A DNA stretch of 64,000 nucleotides from Ectothiorhodospiraceae bacterium (GTDB taxonomy: Bacteria; Pseudomonadota; Gammaproteobacteria; HK1): positions 12,143 through 76,142 of the forward strand of contig JACKNM010000022.1 of assembly GCA_024234875.1 (NCBI GenBank). The letters run 5' to 3'. This document shows positions 20,183-28,473 of the stretch, piece by piece. The notes beneath the pieces were generated by a model, which saw nothing but the letters and a program-made list of their open reading frames with translations, made no database searches and had not been told where the DNA came from. Position 1 is the stretch's first letter. Each line of letters opens with the position of its first letter. Both the position numbers and the translations under genes were made by a program.

Positions 20183-21400
20183 ATGGTCGACGACTCCCCG
20201 ATGCAGGTCACCGCGGGGCTACCCCTCGAGGGGGTCCGCGTGGTCGAGCTGGTCCACATGGTGATGGGGCCGAGCTGCGGCATGGTGCTGGCCGACCTCG
20301 GGGCCGACGTGATCAAGGTCGAGCCACCCGGCGGCGACAACACCCGCCGCCTCACCGGATCGGGCGCGGGGTTCTTCGCGACCTTCAACCGCAACAAGCG
20401 CAGCCTGGCCCTGGACGTCCGCGAGCCGCGTGGCCGCGATGCCCTCGAGCGACTGGTCGCGGGCGCCGACGTGCTCACCGAGAACTTCCGTCCCGGCGCC
20501 ATGGCGCGCCTCGACCTCGGGCCGGAGGCGGTGCGGGCGCGCCACCCCCATCTCGTCTACTGCTCGCTCAAGGGCTTCCTGGCCGGACCGTACGCGCACC
20601 GCACCGCGCTCGACGAGGTGGTGCAGATGATGGGCGGTCTGGCCTACATGACCGGGCCACCGGGACGGCCGCTGCGCGCGGGATCGTCGGTGAACGACAT
20701 CATGGGCGGGATGTTCGCCGCCATCGCCATCCTCGCCGCGCTGCGCGAGCGCGACCGCACTGGTGAGGGCCAGCACGTGGAGAGTGCGTTGTTCGAGAAC
20801 AACGCGCTGCTGGTGGCGCAGCACATGGCGCAGTTCGCGGTCACCGGGAAGCCCGCGCCGCCGATGCCCCAGCGGCTCTCGGCGTGGGCGATCTACGACG
20901 TCTTCGACACCGCCGACGGCGATCAGGTGTTCGTCGGCGTGGTCACCGACACCCAGTGGGCGCGGTTCTGCGAGGCGTTCGAGCGGCCCGACCTGCTCGC
21001 TGACCCGAGCCTCGGGTCGAACCCGGCTCGAGTGGCCGAGCGCCCACGGCTGCTGCCACTGGTGGCCGAGATTTTCGCGCGCCTCGACAAGGCCGAGCTG
21101 ATGGCGCGATGCGAGGCCATCGGGCTGCCCTACGCGCCGATCACCCGCCCCGAGGACCTGCTCGAGGACCCGCATCTGCTGGCCTCGGGCGGGCTGGTGG
21201 ACCTCGATCTACCCGATGGTCGGTCGACGCGGCTGCCGGCCCTGCCGGTCGCGCTGCGCGGCAGGCGCCCGGGGCTGCGACGTGCGTTGCCGCGGGTCGG
21301 CGAGCACACCCGGGAGGTACTGGCCGAGGTCGGGTTGTCGTCGTCCGAGATCGACGCCCTGGTCGCCGACGGCATCGCCGGCGACGACCGGGGAGAATAG
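20183..21400 (+). CDS. CaiB/BaiF-type (family III) CoA-transferase
   Basis: A 405-residue class III CoA-transferase with the family opening 'LEGVRVVELVHMVMGPSCGMVLADLGADVIKVEPPGGD', the 'NRNKRSLALDV' motif, and the probable catalytic Asp144 in 'RTALDEVVQMMGG'. Such enzymes move CoA between organic acids (formyl/oxalyl, carnitine, succinyl and so on). The start at 20183 follows CAGGATCC; another in-frame ATG lies at 20201. It stands 157 bases upstream of the oxamate/carbamoyl operon and is separated from it by a palindrome. Its substrate is unknown; oxalate or oxamate is a speculative link. Confidence 0.85.
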   Translation: MVDDSPMQVTAGLPLEGVRVVELVHMVMGPSCGMVLADLGADVIKVEPPGGDNTRRLTGSGAGFFATFNRNKRSLALDVREPRGRDALERLVAGADVLTENFRPGAMARLDLGPEAVRARHPHLVYCSLKGFLAGPYAHRTALDEVVQMMGGLAYMTGPPGRPLRAGSSVNDIMGGMFAAIAILAALRERDRTGEGQHVESALFENNALLVAQHMAQFAVTGKPAPPMPQRLSAWAIYDVFDTADGDQVFVGVVTDTQWARFCEAFERPDLLADPSLGSNPARVAERPRLLPLVAEIFARLDKAELMARCEAIGLPYAPITRPEDLLEDPHLLASGGLVDLDLPDGRSTRLPALPVALRGRRPGLRRALPRVGEHTREVLAEVGLSSSEIDALVADGIAGDDRGE

Positions 21401-21472
21401 CCCCGGCGTCCGCCGAGCCAGGCTCCGCGCCGGGCCGATTCCCCTCGTCGCGCAGTGCAACCGGCGGGCGGT

Positions 21473-21490
21473 GCGGGTATCGTTACCCGC
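21473..21490. promoter_or_regulatory. Palindrome upstream of the allG-like operon
   Basis: GCGGGTA-TCGT-TACCCGC, a perfect 7-base inverted repeat around a 4-base centre, lies between the CoA-transferase stop and the DUF1116 start. The size and symmetry suit a dimeric repressor operator; as RNA it is a short hairpin without a T run. Not assigned to a regulator. Confidence 0.4.
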
Positions 21491-21557
21491 TTCGGGGGAC
21501 TCGAGCGATCGACCGGCGCCAGGCGGAGCCGGTCGGGCGCCGCGTGGGGGACTGGAC

Positions 21558-22985
21558 TTGAGCTTGGAATCCTTGCTCGGCGCCCGGCCGGGCGTCGTCA
21601 ACGTCGGACTGGCGGGCTTCGCGTCCGATCTCGCGGCGCAGGGCGTGCCGGTGGTCGGCGTCGACTGGTCTCCGCCGGCCGCGCATGGCGCGTTGCTCGA
21701 CGTGCTCGACCGACTGGAGGATCCGTCCGGTCTCGGCGCGAGGGTGAGTGCGGCCAACGGCATCGCCCTCGAGCGCATGCTGGCGGCCGATCCCGTCCTG
21801 GTCGACGTGCGGCGCGCCGACGAGGTCATCCCGGCACTCGGCGAGCACGTGATCCTGCACGCCGGCCCGCCGATCGGCTGGGACCGCATGTGCGGGCCGA
21901 TGCGCGGCGCGGTGGCCGGAGCAATCGTGCTCGAGGGCTGGGCCGCCGATCTCGAGGCCGCGGCCGAGCTCGCTGCGAGTGGCGCGGTGACCTTCCACCC
22001 GAACCACCACTTCGACGCGGTCGGGCCGATGACCGGCATCACCACCCGCAGCATGGCGGTGATGGTGGTCGAGAACCGCGCCTTCGGAAACCGCGCCTAC
22101 TGCACCCTGAACGAGGGGCTGGGCAAGGTGATGCGCTTCGGCGGCAACGACGCCGAGGTGCGGGCGCGGCTTCGCTGGCTCGCCGACGACCTCGGGCCGG
22201 CGCTGGCCGAGGCGCTGCGCGCGAGTGGTGGAATCGCGCTGAAGGGGCTCGTCGCGCGTGGGCTCTCGATGGGTGACGAGATGCACCAGCGCAACGTCGC
22301 CTGCACCAGCCTGCTGCTGCGCGCGCTGGCCCCGGCGCTCGCGCGCTGCTCCGCCGATGCCGCTCGGCTCGCGCGAGCGCTCGACTTCATGGGTGGCAAC
22401 GACCAGTTCTTCCTCAACGTGGCGATGGCGATGGGCAAGGCCATCATGGATCCGGTGCGCGGTATCCCGTCGAGCTCGGTGGTCACCGCGATGTCGAGGA
22501 ACGGCACCGACTTCGGCATCCGTGTGAGCGGCACTGGCGAGCGCTGGTTCACCGCCCCGGTGGAGATGCCGCGCGGGCTGTACTTCCCCGGATTCACCGA
22601 GGCCGATGCCAACCCCGACATGGGTGACTCGACCATCGTCGAGACCATCGGCCTCGGCGGGTTCGCGATGGCGGCGGCGCCGGCGGTGGCCGGCTTCGTC
22701 GGCGCCGGTCGCGCCTCGGAGGCCGCCACCTATACCCACGCGATGGCGGCCATCAGCACCGGGCGCAACCCCGAGTGGACCATTCCCGCGCTCGACTTCG
22801 CGGGCGTGCCCTGCGGTATCGACGTGCGGCGGGTGGTCGCGAGCGGTGTCGCCCCGACCATCAACACCGGCATCGCCCACCGCGAGCCGGGCATCGGGCA
22901 GGTCGGTGCCGGTGTCGTGCGCGCCCCGCTCGCGTGCTTCACCCAGGCACTGGAGGCGCTCGGCGCCGAGGTGGGTGACGCATGA
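21558..22985 (+). CDS. allG: DUF1116 protein, AllG/YlbE-like oxamate carbamoyltransferase subunit
   Basis: A 475-residue DUF1116 protein. The start is TTG 21558, preceded by GTGGGGGAC; no better start gives a normal-length N-terminus. Characteristic segments include 'VVNVGLAGFASDL', 'PVVGVDWSPPA', 'TFHPNHHFDAVGPMTGI' and 'FFLNVAMAMGKAIMDP'. YlbE/AllG is a subunit of the oxamate carbamoyltransferase that splits oxalurate into oxamate and carbamoyl phosphate during allantoin use. The FdrA partner follows with an ATGA overlap and the carbamate kinase comes next, supporting the same role here. The third E. coli subunit, AllH (DUF2877), is not in the window. Confidence 0.8.
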   Translation: MSLESLLGARPGVVNVGLAGFASDLAAQGVPVVGVDWSPPAAHGALLDVLDRLEDPSGLGARVSAANGIALERMLAADPVLVDVRRADEVIPALGEHVILHAGPPIGWDRMCGPMRGAVAGAIVLEGWAADLEAAAELAASGAVTFHPNHHFDAVGPMTGITTRSMAVMVVENRAFGNRAYCTLNEGLGKVMRFGGNDAEVRARLRWLADDLGPALAEALRASGGIALKGLVARGLSMGDEMHQRNVACTSLLLRALAPALARCSADAARLARALDFMGGNDQFFLNVAMAMGKAIMDPVRGIPSSSVVTAMSRNGTDFGIRVSGTGERWFTAPVEMPRGLYFPGFTEADANPDMGDSTIVETIGLGGFAMAAAPAVAGFVGAGRASEAATYTHAMAAISTGRNPEWTIPALDFAGVPCGIDVRRVVASGVAPTINTGIAHREPGIGQVGAGVVRAPLACFTQALEALGAEVGDA

Positions 22986-24496
22986 GCGCGGTCGTCGTCA
23001 ACGAGGTTCGGCGCGGCTTCTACCTCGACTCGGTGGCCTTGATGCGGGTCTCCGCCGCGGTGCGTGAGACCGCCGGCGTCGAGGCCGCGTCACTGATGAT
23101 CGGCACCCCCAGCAATCTGGAGATCCTGGCCGAGGCGGGGCTGCTGGCCGACGCCGGTCGCGCCGCGGGTCCGAACGATCTCGTGCTGGCGGTGCGCGCG
23201 ACCGACGACGCGGCGGCCGGCGCCGCGCTCGCGGCCGCGGTCGAGCGCCTCGACGGCCTGGCGTCGGGCGCGGTCGAGGAGGGGGGCGGCCGAGTGGCGC
23301 ACGCGGCGACCCTCGAGCAGGCGATGACCCGGCTGCCACAGGCGCGGCTGGCCCTGATCTCGGTCCCCGGTGCCTATGCCGCCCGCGAGGCGCGGCGGGC
23401 GCTGCGCGCCGGGCTGCACGTGATGATCTTCAGTGACAACGTGTCGATCGAGGACGAGCGTGCGCTCAAGCTCGAGGCCGCCGAGCGCGGTCTGCTGGTG
23501 ATGGGGCCCGACTGCGGCACCGCGCTCATCGGCGGGACGCCGCTCGCCTTCGCCAACGCGGTGCCCCGTGGCGACGTCGGCCTGGTGGCGGCATCCGGGA
23601 CCGGCATGCAGGAGGTCTCGGTGCTGCTCGCGCGCGCCGGAGCCGGGGTCTCCCACGGCATCGGCGTCGGTGGGCGCGATCTGTACGACGCGGTCGGCGG
23701 GTTGTCGACGCTGGCCGCGCTCGACGGTCTCGAGGCCGACCCCGGCACCCGATCGATCGTGCTGATCTCGAAGCCGCCCGGCGCCGATACGGCGGCACGA
23801 GTCGCACATCGGCTCGCCGCCTGCACCAAGCCGGTGGTCGCCTGTTTCCTCGGCCATCCGGCGCCGCCCGGTCTGCCGCCGAGCGTGCGTTACGCCTCGA
23901 CCTTGCACGAGGCGGCGTCGCTGGCGGTCGGGCGGTCGGTCACCACGTGTGACGCCGAGGCGTTGGCCGGGCGGCTCACGCTTCCGGCGAATGCGGGAGT
24001 CGTCCGCGGGCTGTTCACCGGTGGGACGCTGTGCGCCGAGGCCCAGGTCGTGCTCGCGCGCGCCGGCGTCGCGGTGGCGAGCAACGCGCCGGTGCCGGCG
24101 GCCCGGGCGGCGAGCGAGGGCGCCGTCGGGGTGAACCTCCTGCTCGACCTCGGTGCCGACGAGTACACCCTCGGCCGCCCGCACCCGATGATCGAGCCGG
24201 TGGTCCGGGTCGAGCCGCTGCGAGCGGCGCTCGCCGACCCGTCGGTGGCGGTGGTCTTGCTCGACGTCGTGCTCGGCCACGGCGCGCACGCCGATCCGGT
24301 GGCGGCAGTCGTCGACACCATCGCCGCCGCCGGCGCGGCTGGCCCGGCGGTGGTGGCCAGTGTGTGCGGTACCGATGCCGACCCGCAGGGGTTGGGCGGC
24401 CAGGTGCGACGGCTCGAGGCCGCGGGGGTGGTGGTCGCGCCGTCCAACGCCGACGCCGCGGCAGTGGCAGCGGCCGCTCTGCGACGGATCGGGTGA
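22982..24496 (+). CDS. fdrA: FdrA/AllF acyl-CoA synthetase-like carbamoyltransferase subunit
   Basis: A 504-residue FdrA family protein related to the succinyl-CoA synthetase fold. It has the typical opening 'VRRGFYLDSVALMRVSAAV', 'SLMIGTPSNLEILAEAGLL', and the conserved 'GLLVMGPDCGTALIGGTPLAFAN' followed by 'VGLVAASGTGMQEVSVLL'. FdrA (AllF) works with AllG in oxalurate phosphorolysis. The gene is coupled to DUF1116 by ATGA and followed 7 bases later by carbamate kinase. The fit to the pathway rests on family and context. Confidence 0.85.
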   Translation: MSAVVVNEVRRGFYLDSVALMRVSAAVRETAGVEAASLMIGTPSNLEILAEAGLLADAGRAAGPNDLVLAVRATDDAAAGAALAAAVERLDGLASGAVEEGGGRVAHAATLEQAMTRLPQARLALISVPGAYAAREARRALRAGLHVMIFSDNVSIEDERALKLEAAERGLLVMGPDCGTALIGGTPLAFANAVPRGDVGLVAASGTGMQEVSVLLARAGAGVSHGIGVGGRDLYDAVGGLSTLAALDGLEADPGTRSIVLISKPPGADTAARVAHRLAACTKPVVACFLGHPAPPGLPPSVRYASTLHEAASLAVGRSVTTCDAEALAGRLTLPANAGVVRGLFTGGTLCAEAQVVLARAGVAVASNAPVPAARAASEGAVGVNLLLDLGADEYTLGRPHPMIEPVVRVEPLRAALADPSVAVVLLDVVLGHGAHADPVAAVVDTIAAAGAAGPAVVASVCGTDADPQGLGGQVRRLEAAGVVVAPSNADAAAVAAAALRRIG

Positions 24497-24503
24497 GCCG
24501 CGG

Positions 24504-25463
24504 GTGACCGCCTCGGAGGCACCGCGCCGGATCCTGATCGCCGTCGGTGGCAATGCCATCCATCCGGGCGGCATCACCGGCACCGTCGACGAGCAGCGCG
24601 CCCTCGCGGCGCGCACCGGCGACGCGCTGCTGCCGATCATGGCGGGCGACAACACCCTGGTGATCACGCACGGCAACGGCCCGGTGGTCGGGAAGATCCT
24701 CATGCGCCAGGCCATCGCGCGTGACCGCGTCGCGCCGATGAGTCTCGACATCTGTGTCGCCCACAGCCAGGGCGGCATCGCCTATCTGTTGATGCAGGCG
24801 CTCGAGAACGCACTGCGTCGGCGTGGGAACCGCCGCCACGTCGTCTGTCTGCTCACCCAGGTCGAGGTCGATCCCGACGATCCGGCGTTCGACGATCCGA
24901 CCAAGCCGGTCGGATATTTCTTCGACGAGGCGGAGGCGCGCGAGGTCTCGCGCACGCTCGGTTGGGCGATGCGCGAGGACGCCGGGCGCGGTTGGCGTCA
25001 CGTCGTGCCCTCGCCGGAGCCGCGGCACATCGTCGACATCTCGCTGGTGCAGGCGGTGATCGGCAGTGGCGCCATCGCCATCGCCGGCGGTGGCGGCGGC
25101 ATCCCGGTGGTGCGCCAGGCGGACGGAACCCGTCGCGGCATCGAGGCGGTGATCGACAAGGACCTCTGCTCGGCGCACATGGCGCGCGTCCTCGGACTCG
25201 ACGTGCTGATGATCCTGACCGCGGTGAAGCACGTCGCGGTGCACTTCGGCAAGCCCGAGGCGCGCGACCTCGCGACGGTTCGCGCCTCGGAGCTGCGCGC
25301 CTTTCAACGCGAGGGGCACTTCGCCGCCGGCAGCATGGGGCCGAAGGTCGAGGCGGCGCTGCGCTTCGTCGAGGGCGGCGGCGAGCGTGCGATCATCGCC
25401 CATCTCGACGACGCGGTGGCGGCGCTCGCCGGCGAGACCGGCACCCAGGTTCTGCCCGACTGA
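24504..25463 (+). CDS. Carbamate kinase
   Basis: A 319-residue carbamate kinase (ArcC/AllK family, amino acid kinase fold). Motifs: 'LIAVGGNAIHPGG', 'LVITHGNGPVVGKIL', 'AIAIAGGGGGIPVV' and 'GSMGPKVEAALRFVE'. The start is GTG 24504; no ATG gives the complete first strand. It makes ATP from carbamoyl phosphate and ADP. Placed directly after the FdrA/AllG pair, it would recover the energy of the carbamoyl phosphate released from oxalurate. An arginine deiminase role is unlikely because arcA/arcB are absent. Confidence 0.92.
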   Translation: MTASEAPRRILIAVGGNAIHPGGITGTVDEQRALAARTGDALLPIMAGDNTLVITHGNGPVVGKILMRQAIARDRVAPMSLDICVAHSQGGIAYLLMQALENALRRRGNRRHVVCLLTQVEVDPDDPAFDDPTKPVGYFFDEAEAREVSRTLGWAMREDAGRGWRHVVPSPEPRHIVDISLVQAVIGSGAIAIAGGGGGIPVVRQADGTRRGIEAVIDKDLCSAHMARVLGLDVLMILTAVKHVAVHFGKPEARDLATVRASELRAFQREGHFAAGSMGPKVEAALRFVEGGGERAIIAHLDDAVAALAGETGTQVLPD

Positions 25464-25506
25464 GACCGCCCCGCGGCCGGCGGCGCACACGATCACGGAG
25501 ACCACG

Positions 25507-26745
25507 ATGCACAACTTCTACGACGAGCTCGATCCGCCGCCGCGCCTGCTGATGGGGCCGGGTCCGGTGGACGCCGACCCGCGCGTGCTGCGTGCGATGG
25601 CGATGCCGCTGCTCGGGCAGTTCGACCCTGCGTTCACGGTCTACATGAACGAGGTGATGTCGCTGTATCGGCAGGTCTTTCGCACCGACAACCGCTGGAC
25701 GTTCCTCGTCGACGGCACCGCGCGTGCGGGGATCGAGTCGGTCCTCACCTCGGTGGTCGAGCCCGGTGACCGGGTGCTGGTGCCGATCTTCGGTCGCTTC
25801 GGGCATCTGCTGTGCGAGATCGCGCGTCGGGTTCGCGCCGACGTGCGCAGCATCGAGACCGAATGGGGAACCGTCTTCGACCCACAGCGGATCGAGGACG
25901 CGATTCGCGAGCACCGGCCGAAGGTGGTGGCCATCGTCCAGGGCGACACCTCGACCACCATGGCGCAGCCGCTCGACGAGATCGGCGGGATCTGCCGCCG
26001 CCACGGCGCGTTGCTCTATGTCGACGCCACCGCCAGCGTGACCGGCGTCGATCTCCGCGTCGACGACTGGCAGCTCGACGCGGTGACCGCCGGCCTGCAG
26101 AAGTGTCTTTCCGGACCGCCGGGGATCGCGCCGATCACATTCAACGAGCGCGTCGAGGAGGTGGTGCTCCGGCGCAAGCATGTCGAGCGCGGGATCCGCG
26201 CCGACGGAGTGGTCGACGGCGACGGCCCGATCATCCAGTCGAACTACTTCGACTTGCCGATGCTGATGGACTACTGGAGCGAGAAGCGCCTCAACCACCA
26301 CACCGAGGCGACCTCGATGCTGTACGCGGCGCGCGAGTGCGCACGCCTGGTGTTGCAGGAGGGGCTCGATGCGCGGTTGCGCCGCCACCAGCGCGTCGGC
26401 GCGGCGCTGGTCGCGGGCCTGCGCGCGATGGAGCTCGAGCTGTTCGGCGATCTCGAGCACAAGATGCCGAACGTGACCGGTGTGGTGATTCCTCCGGGCG
26501 TGGTCGGCGATGCAGTCCGTGGCGGAATGCTCGAGCACTTCGGGATCGAGATCGGCACGTCGTTCGGTCCGCTGCACGGCAAGATCTGGCGCATCGGCAC
26601 GATGGGTTACACCTGCCGCAAGGAGAACGTGCTGCGCTGTCTCGGCGCGCTGGAGGCGATGCTGCGACAGGCCGGGCATCGGTGTCCGCCGGGCGCGGGC
26701 GTCGACGCCGCGCTCGATGCGTTCGAGAGCAGTTCGCGCGCGTAA
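25507..26745 (+). CDS. pucG: (S)-Ureidoglycine-glyoxylate aminotransferase
   Basis: A 412-residue fold-type I PLP aminotransferase of the alanine-glyoxylate/serine-glyoxylate group. The opening 'RLLMGPGPVDADPRVLRAM...LLGQFDPAF', the 'VDGTARAGIE' and 'VLVPIFGRFG' stretches, Lys199 ('GLQKCLSGPPGIAPITFN', the PLP lysine) and the closing 'EIGTSFGPLHGKIWRIGTMGY' are characteristic of PucG-type enzymes. They turn ureidoglycine plus glyoxylate into oxalurate plus glycine. Oxalurate is exactly the substrate of the carbamoyltransferase encoded upstream, so the four genes form one route. A plain alanine-glyoxylate aminotransferase remains the main alternative. Confidence 0.82.
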   Translation: MHNFYDELDPPPRLLMGPGPVDADPRVLRAMAMPLLGQFDPAFTVYMNEVMSLYRQVFRTDNRWTFLVDGTARAGIESVLTSVVEPGDRVLVPIFGRFGHLLCEIARRVRADVRSIETEWGTVFDPQRIEDAIREHRPKVVAIVQGDTSTTMAQPLDEIGGICRRHGALLYVDATASVTGVDLRVDDWQLDAVTAGLQKCLSGPPGIAPITFNERVEEVVLRRKHVERGIRADGVVDGDGPIIQSNYFDLPMLMDYWSEKRLNHHTEATSMLYAARECARLVLQEGLDARLRRHQRVGAALVAGLRAMELELFGDLEHKMPNVTGVVIPPGVVGDAVRGGMLEHFGIEIGTSFGPLHGKIWRIGTMGYTCRKENVLRCLGALEAMLRQAGHRCPPGAGVDAALDAFESSSRA

Positions 26746-26814
26746 CGCGCGTCGCGGAGCACTTCACGCGCCTGGCCGCGCGGTTGTCGCGGCCATCACA
26801 CGGGAGAGGAATCG

Positions 26815-27447
26815 ATGTCGAAGATCCAGCTCTATACCTGGGCGACCCCGAACGGTCGCAAGGTCTCGGTGATGCTCGAGGAGCTCGGGCTCGCCTACGA
26901 CGTGCACTCGGTGAACATCGGCAAGGACGAGCAGTTCGAGCCCGCGTTCCTGGCCATCGCGCCGAACAACCGCATTCCGGCGATCGTCGATCCCGATGGG
27001 CCCGACGGCGAGCCGCTGTCGCTGTTCGAGTCCGGCGCGATCCTCGTCTATCTTGCCGAGAAGACGGGTAGCGCGCTGTTGCCGGCGCGAGGCGCGGCGC
27101 GTGCACGGACCTTCCAGTGGCTGATGTGGCAGATGGGCGGCGTCGGTCCGATGTTCGGTCAGGCGCATCACTTCCTGTTCCAGCCCAAGGAGGACGTGCC
27201 CTACGCCAAGAAGCGCTACCACGACGAGACCCGGCGCCTCTACGGGGTGATGAACCAGCAGCTCGGCAAGGTGCCCTATCTCGCCGGCGACTACTCGATC
27301 GCGGACATCGCCACCTTCCCCTGGGTCGCCCGCCACGAGCGCCACCAGGTCGACCTCGGCGAGTTCCCGAACGTCGCGGCGTGGTCCGAGCGCATCGCGG
27401 CGCGGCCGGCGGTGGGCAAGGGCATGGCAGTGCCGTTCTCGAATTGA
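26815..27447 (+). CDS. Glutathione S-transferase, YfcG-like
   Basis: A 210-residue GST. The thioredoxin-like N-terminal domain has 'YTWATPNGRKVSVMLEELGLAYDV' and the glutathione-binding 'NNRIPAIVDPDG...LSLFESGAILVYLAEKTG'. The all-helical C-terminal domain has 'WLMWQMGGVGPMFGQAHHF' and the folding motif 'YSIADIATFPWV'. The 'TPNGRKVSVMLEE' start resembles nu-class YfcG/YghU proteins, which act as disulfide-bond reductases. It has its own AGGAA ribosome binding site. Its task within this operon is unknown. Confidence 0.88.
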   Translation: MSKIQLYTWATPNGRKVSVMLEELGLAYDVHSVNIGKDEQFEPAFLAIAPNNRIPAIVDPDGPDGEPLSLFESGAILVYLAEKTGSALLPARGAARARTFQWLMWQMGGVGPMFGQAHHFLFQPKEDVPYAKKRYHDETRRLYGVMNQQLGKVPYLAGDYSIADIATFPWVARHERHQVDLGEFPNVAAWSERIAARPAVGKGMAVPFSN

Positions 27448-27487
27448 CCGTGCGCACTGTCGGGGATCCCGCGAGACGGAGGGCTCG

Positions 27488-28465
27488 ATGACCGAGTCGC
27501 GAACGGTGGTGGTGGTGCAGGGGGCGCGCGACGTCGGTGCGGTTCCCGGGCTGGCCGGAATCGAGGACCGGACGGAGCTCCGCTTCGCCGACGACGCCGA
27601 TGCGCTGGCGGCCGCGCTTCCCGGGGCCGAGGTGATGCTCGGCTGGGACTTCCGCGCCGGGGCGCTGGCGCGCGCGTGGCCGGCGGCGGACCGCCTGCGG
27701 TGGATCCACTGGGCGGGCGCCGGGGTCGATGCGGTGCTGTTCCCGGAGCTGATCGCGAGCGATGTGGTGCTCACCAATGCCCGCGCGGTGTTCGACCGCG
27801 CGATGGCGGAGTACGCGCTCGGCGTCATCATCGCGTTCGAGAAGCACCTGCCGCAGACGATTCGCCTGCAGGGCGAGCGCGTGTGGCGTCATCGCCTCAC
27901 CGGTCGTATCGAAGGCAAGGCGGTGTTGGTGGTCGGCGCCGGGAGCATCGGCCGCGCGGTGGCGAGACTACTGGGTGCGGCGGGTATGGTGGTGCGCGTC
28001 GTCGGTCGGAGCGCGCGCGACGACGCCGAGCTCGGGCGCGTCCACGGCTTCGACGAGCTCGACGCGCTGCTGCCGTGGGCCGATCACGTGGTGCTGATCG
28101 CGCCGCTCACGCCCCAGACCCGTGCCTGCATGGACGGCGCGCGCCTCGCACGCATGAGATCGAGCGCGTACCTCGTGAACCTCGGCCGCGGTCAGCTCGT
28201 CGACGAGTCGGCGTTGATCGACGCGCTCGGTGCCGGCGCAATCGCCGGCGCCGCGCTCGACGTGTTCGAGACCGAGCCGCTGCCGTCGTCGAGCCCGTTG
28301 TGGGACATGCCGAACGTGATCGTCTCGCCGCACATGTCGGGGGACTTCGTCGGCTGTTTCGACGTCCTCGCATCGCAGTTCCTCGACAACTTCCGGCGCT
28401 ACCGGGCGGGCGAGCCGCTGGTGAACGTGGTCGACAAGCGGCTCGGGTTCGTCGCCGCGCGCTGA
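27488..28465 (+). CDS. D-2-hydroxyacid dehydrogenase, GhrA-like
   Basis: A 325-residue enzyme of the 2-hydroxyacid dehydrogenase family, without the usual N-terminal 'N-S-R-x-x' segment but with a clear coenzyme domain: 'GKAVLVVGAGSIGRAVARLLGAAGM', then Arg in 'LVNLGRGQLVDESAL', Glu in 'LDVFETEPLPSSSPLW', and His in 'VIVSPHMSG'. Proteins of this subgroup often reduce glyoxylate or hydroxypyruvate. That would fit a pathway that uses and forms glyoxylate, but the substrate is inferred only from context. It differs from the paralogue at 16996-17961. Confidence 0.82.
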   Translation: MTESRTVVVVQGARDVGAVPGLAGIEDRTELRFADDADALAAALPGAEVMLGWDFRAGALARAWPAADRLRWIHWAGAGVDAVLFPELIASDVVLTNARAVFDRAMAEYALGVIIAFEKHLPQTIRLQGERVWRHRLTGRIEGKAVLVVGAGSIGRAVARLLGAAGMVVRVVGRSARDDAELGRVHGFDELDALLPWADHVVLIAPLTPQTRACMDGARLARMRSSAYLVNLGRGQLVDESALIDALGAGAIAGAALDVFETEPLPSSSPLWDMPNVIVSPHMSGDFVGCFDVLASQFLDNFRRYRAGEPLVNVVDKRLGFVAAR

Positions 28466-28473
28466 GCGGGCGT

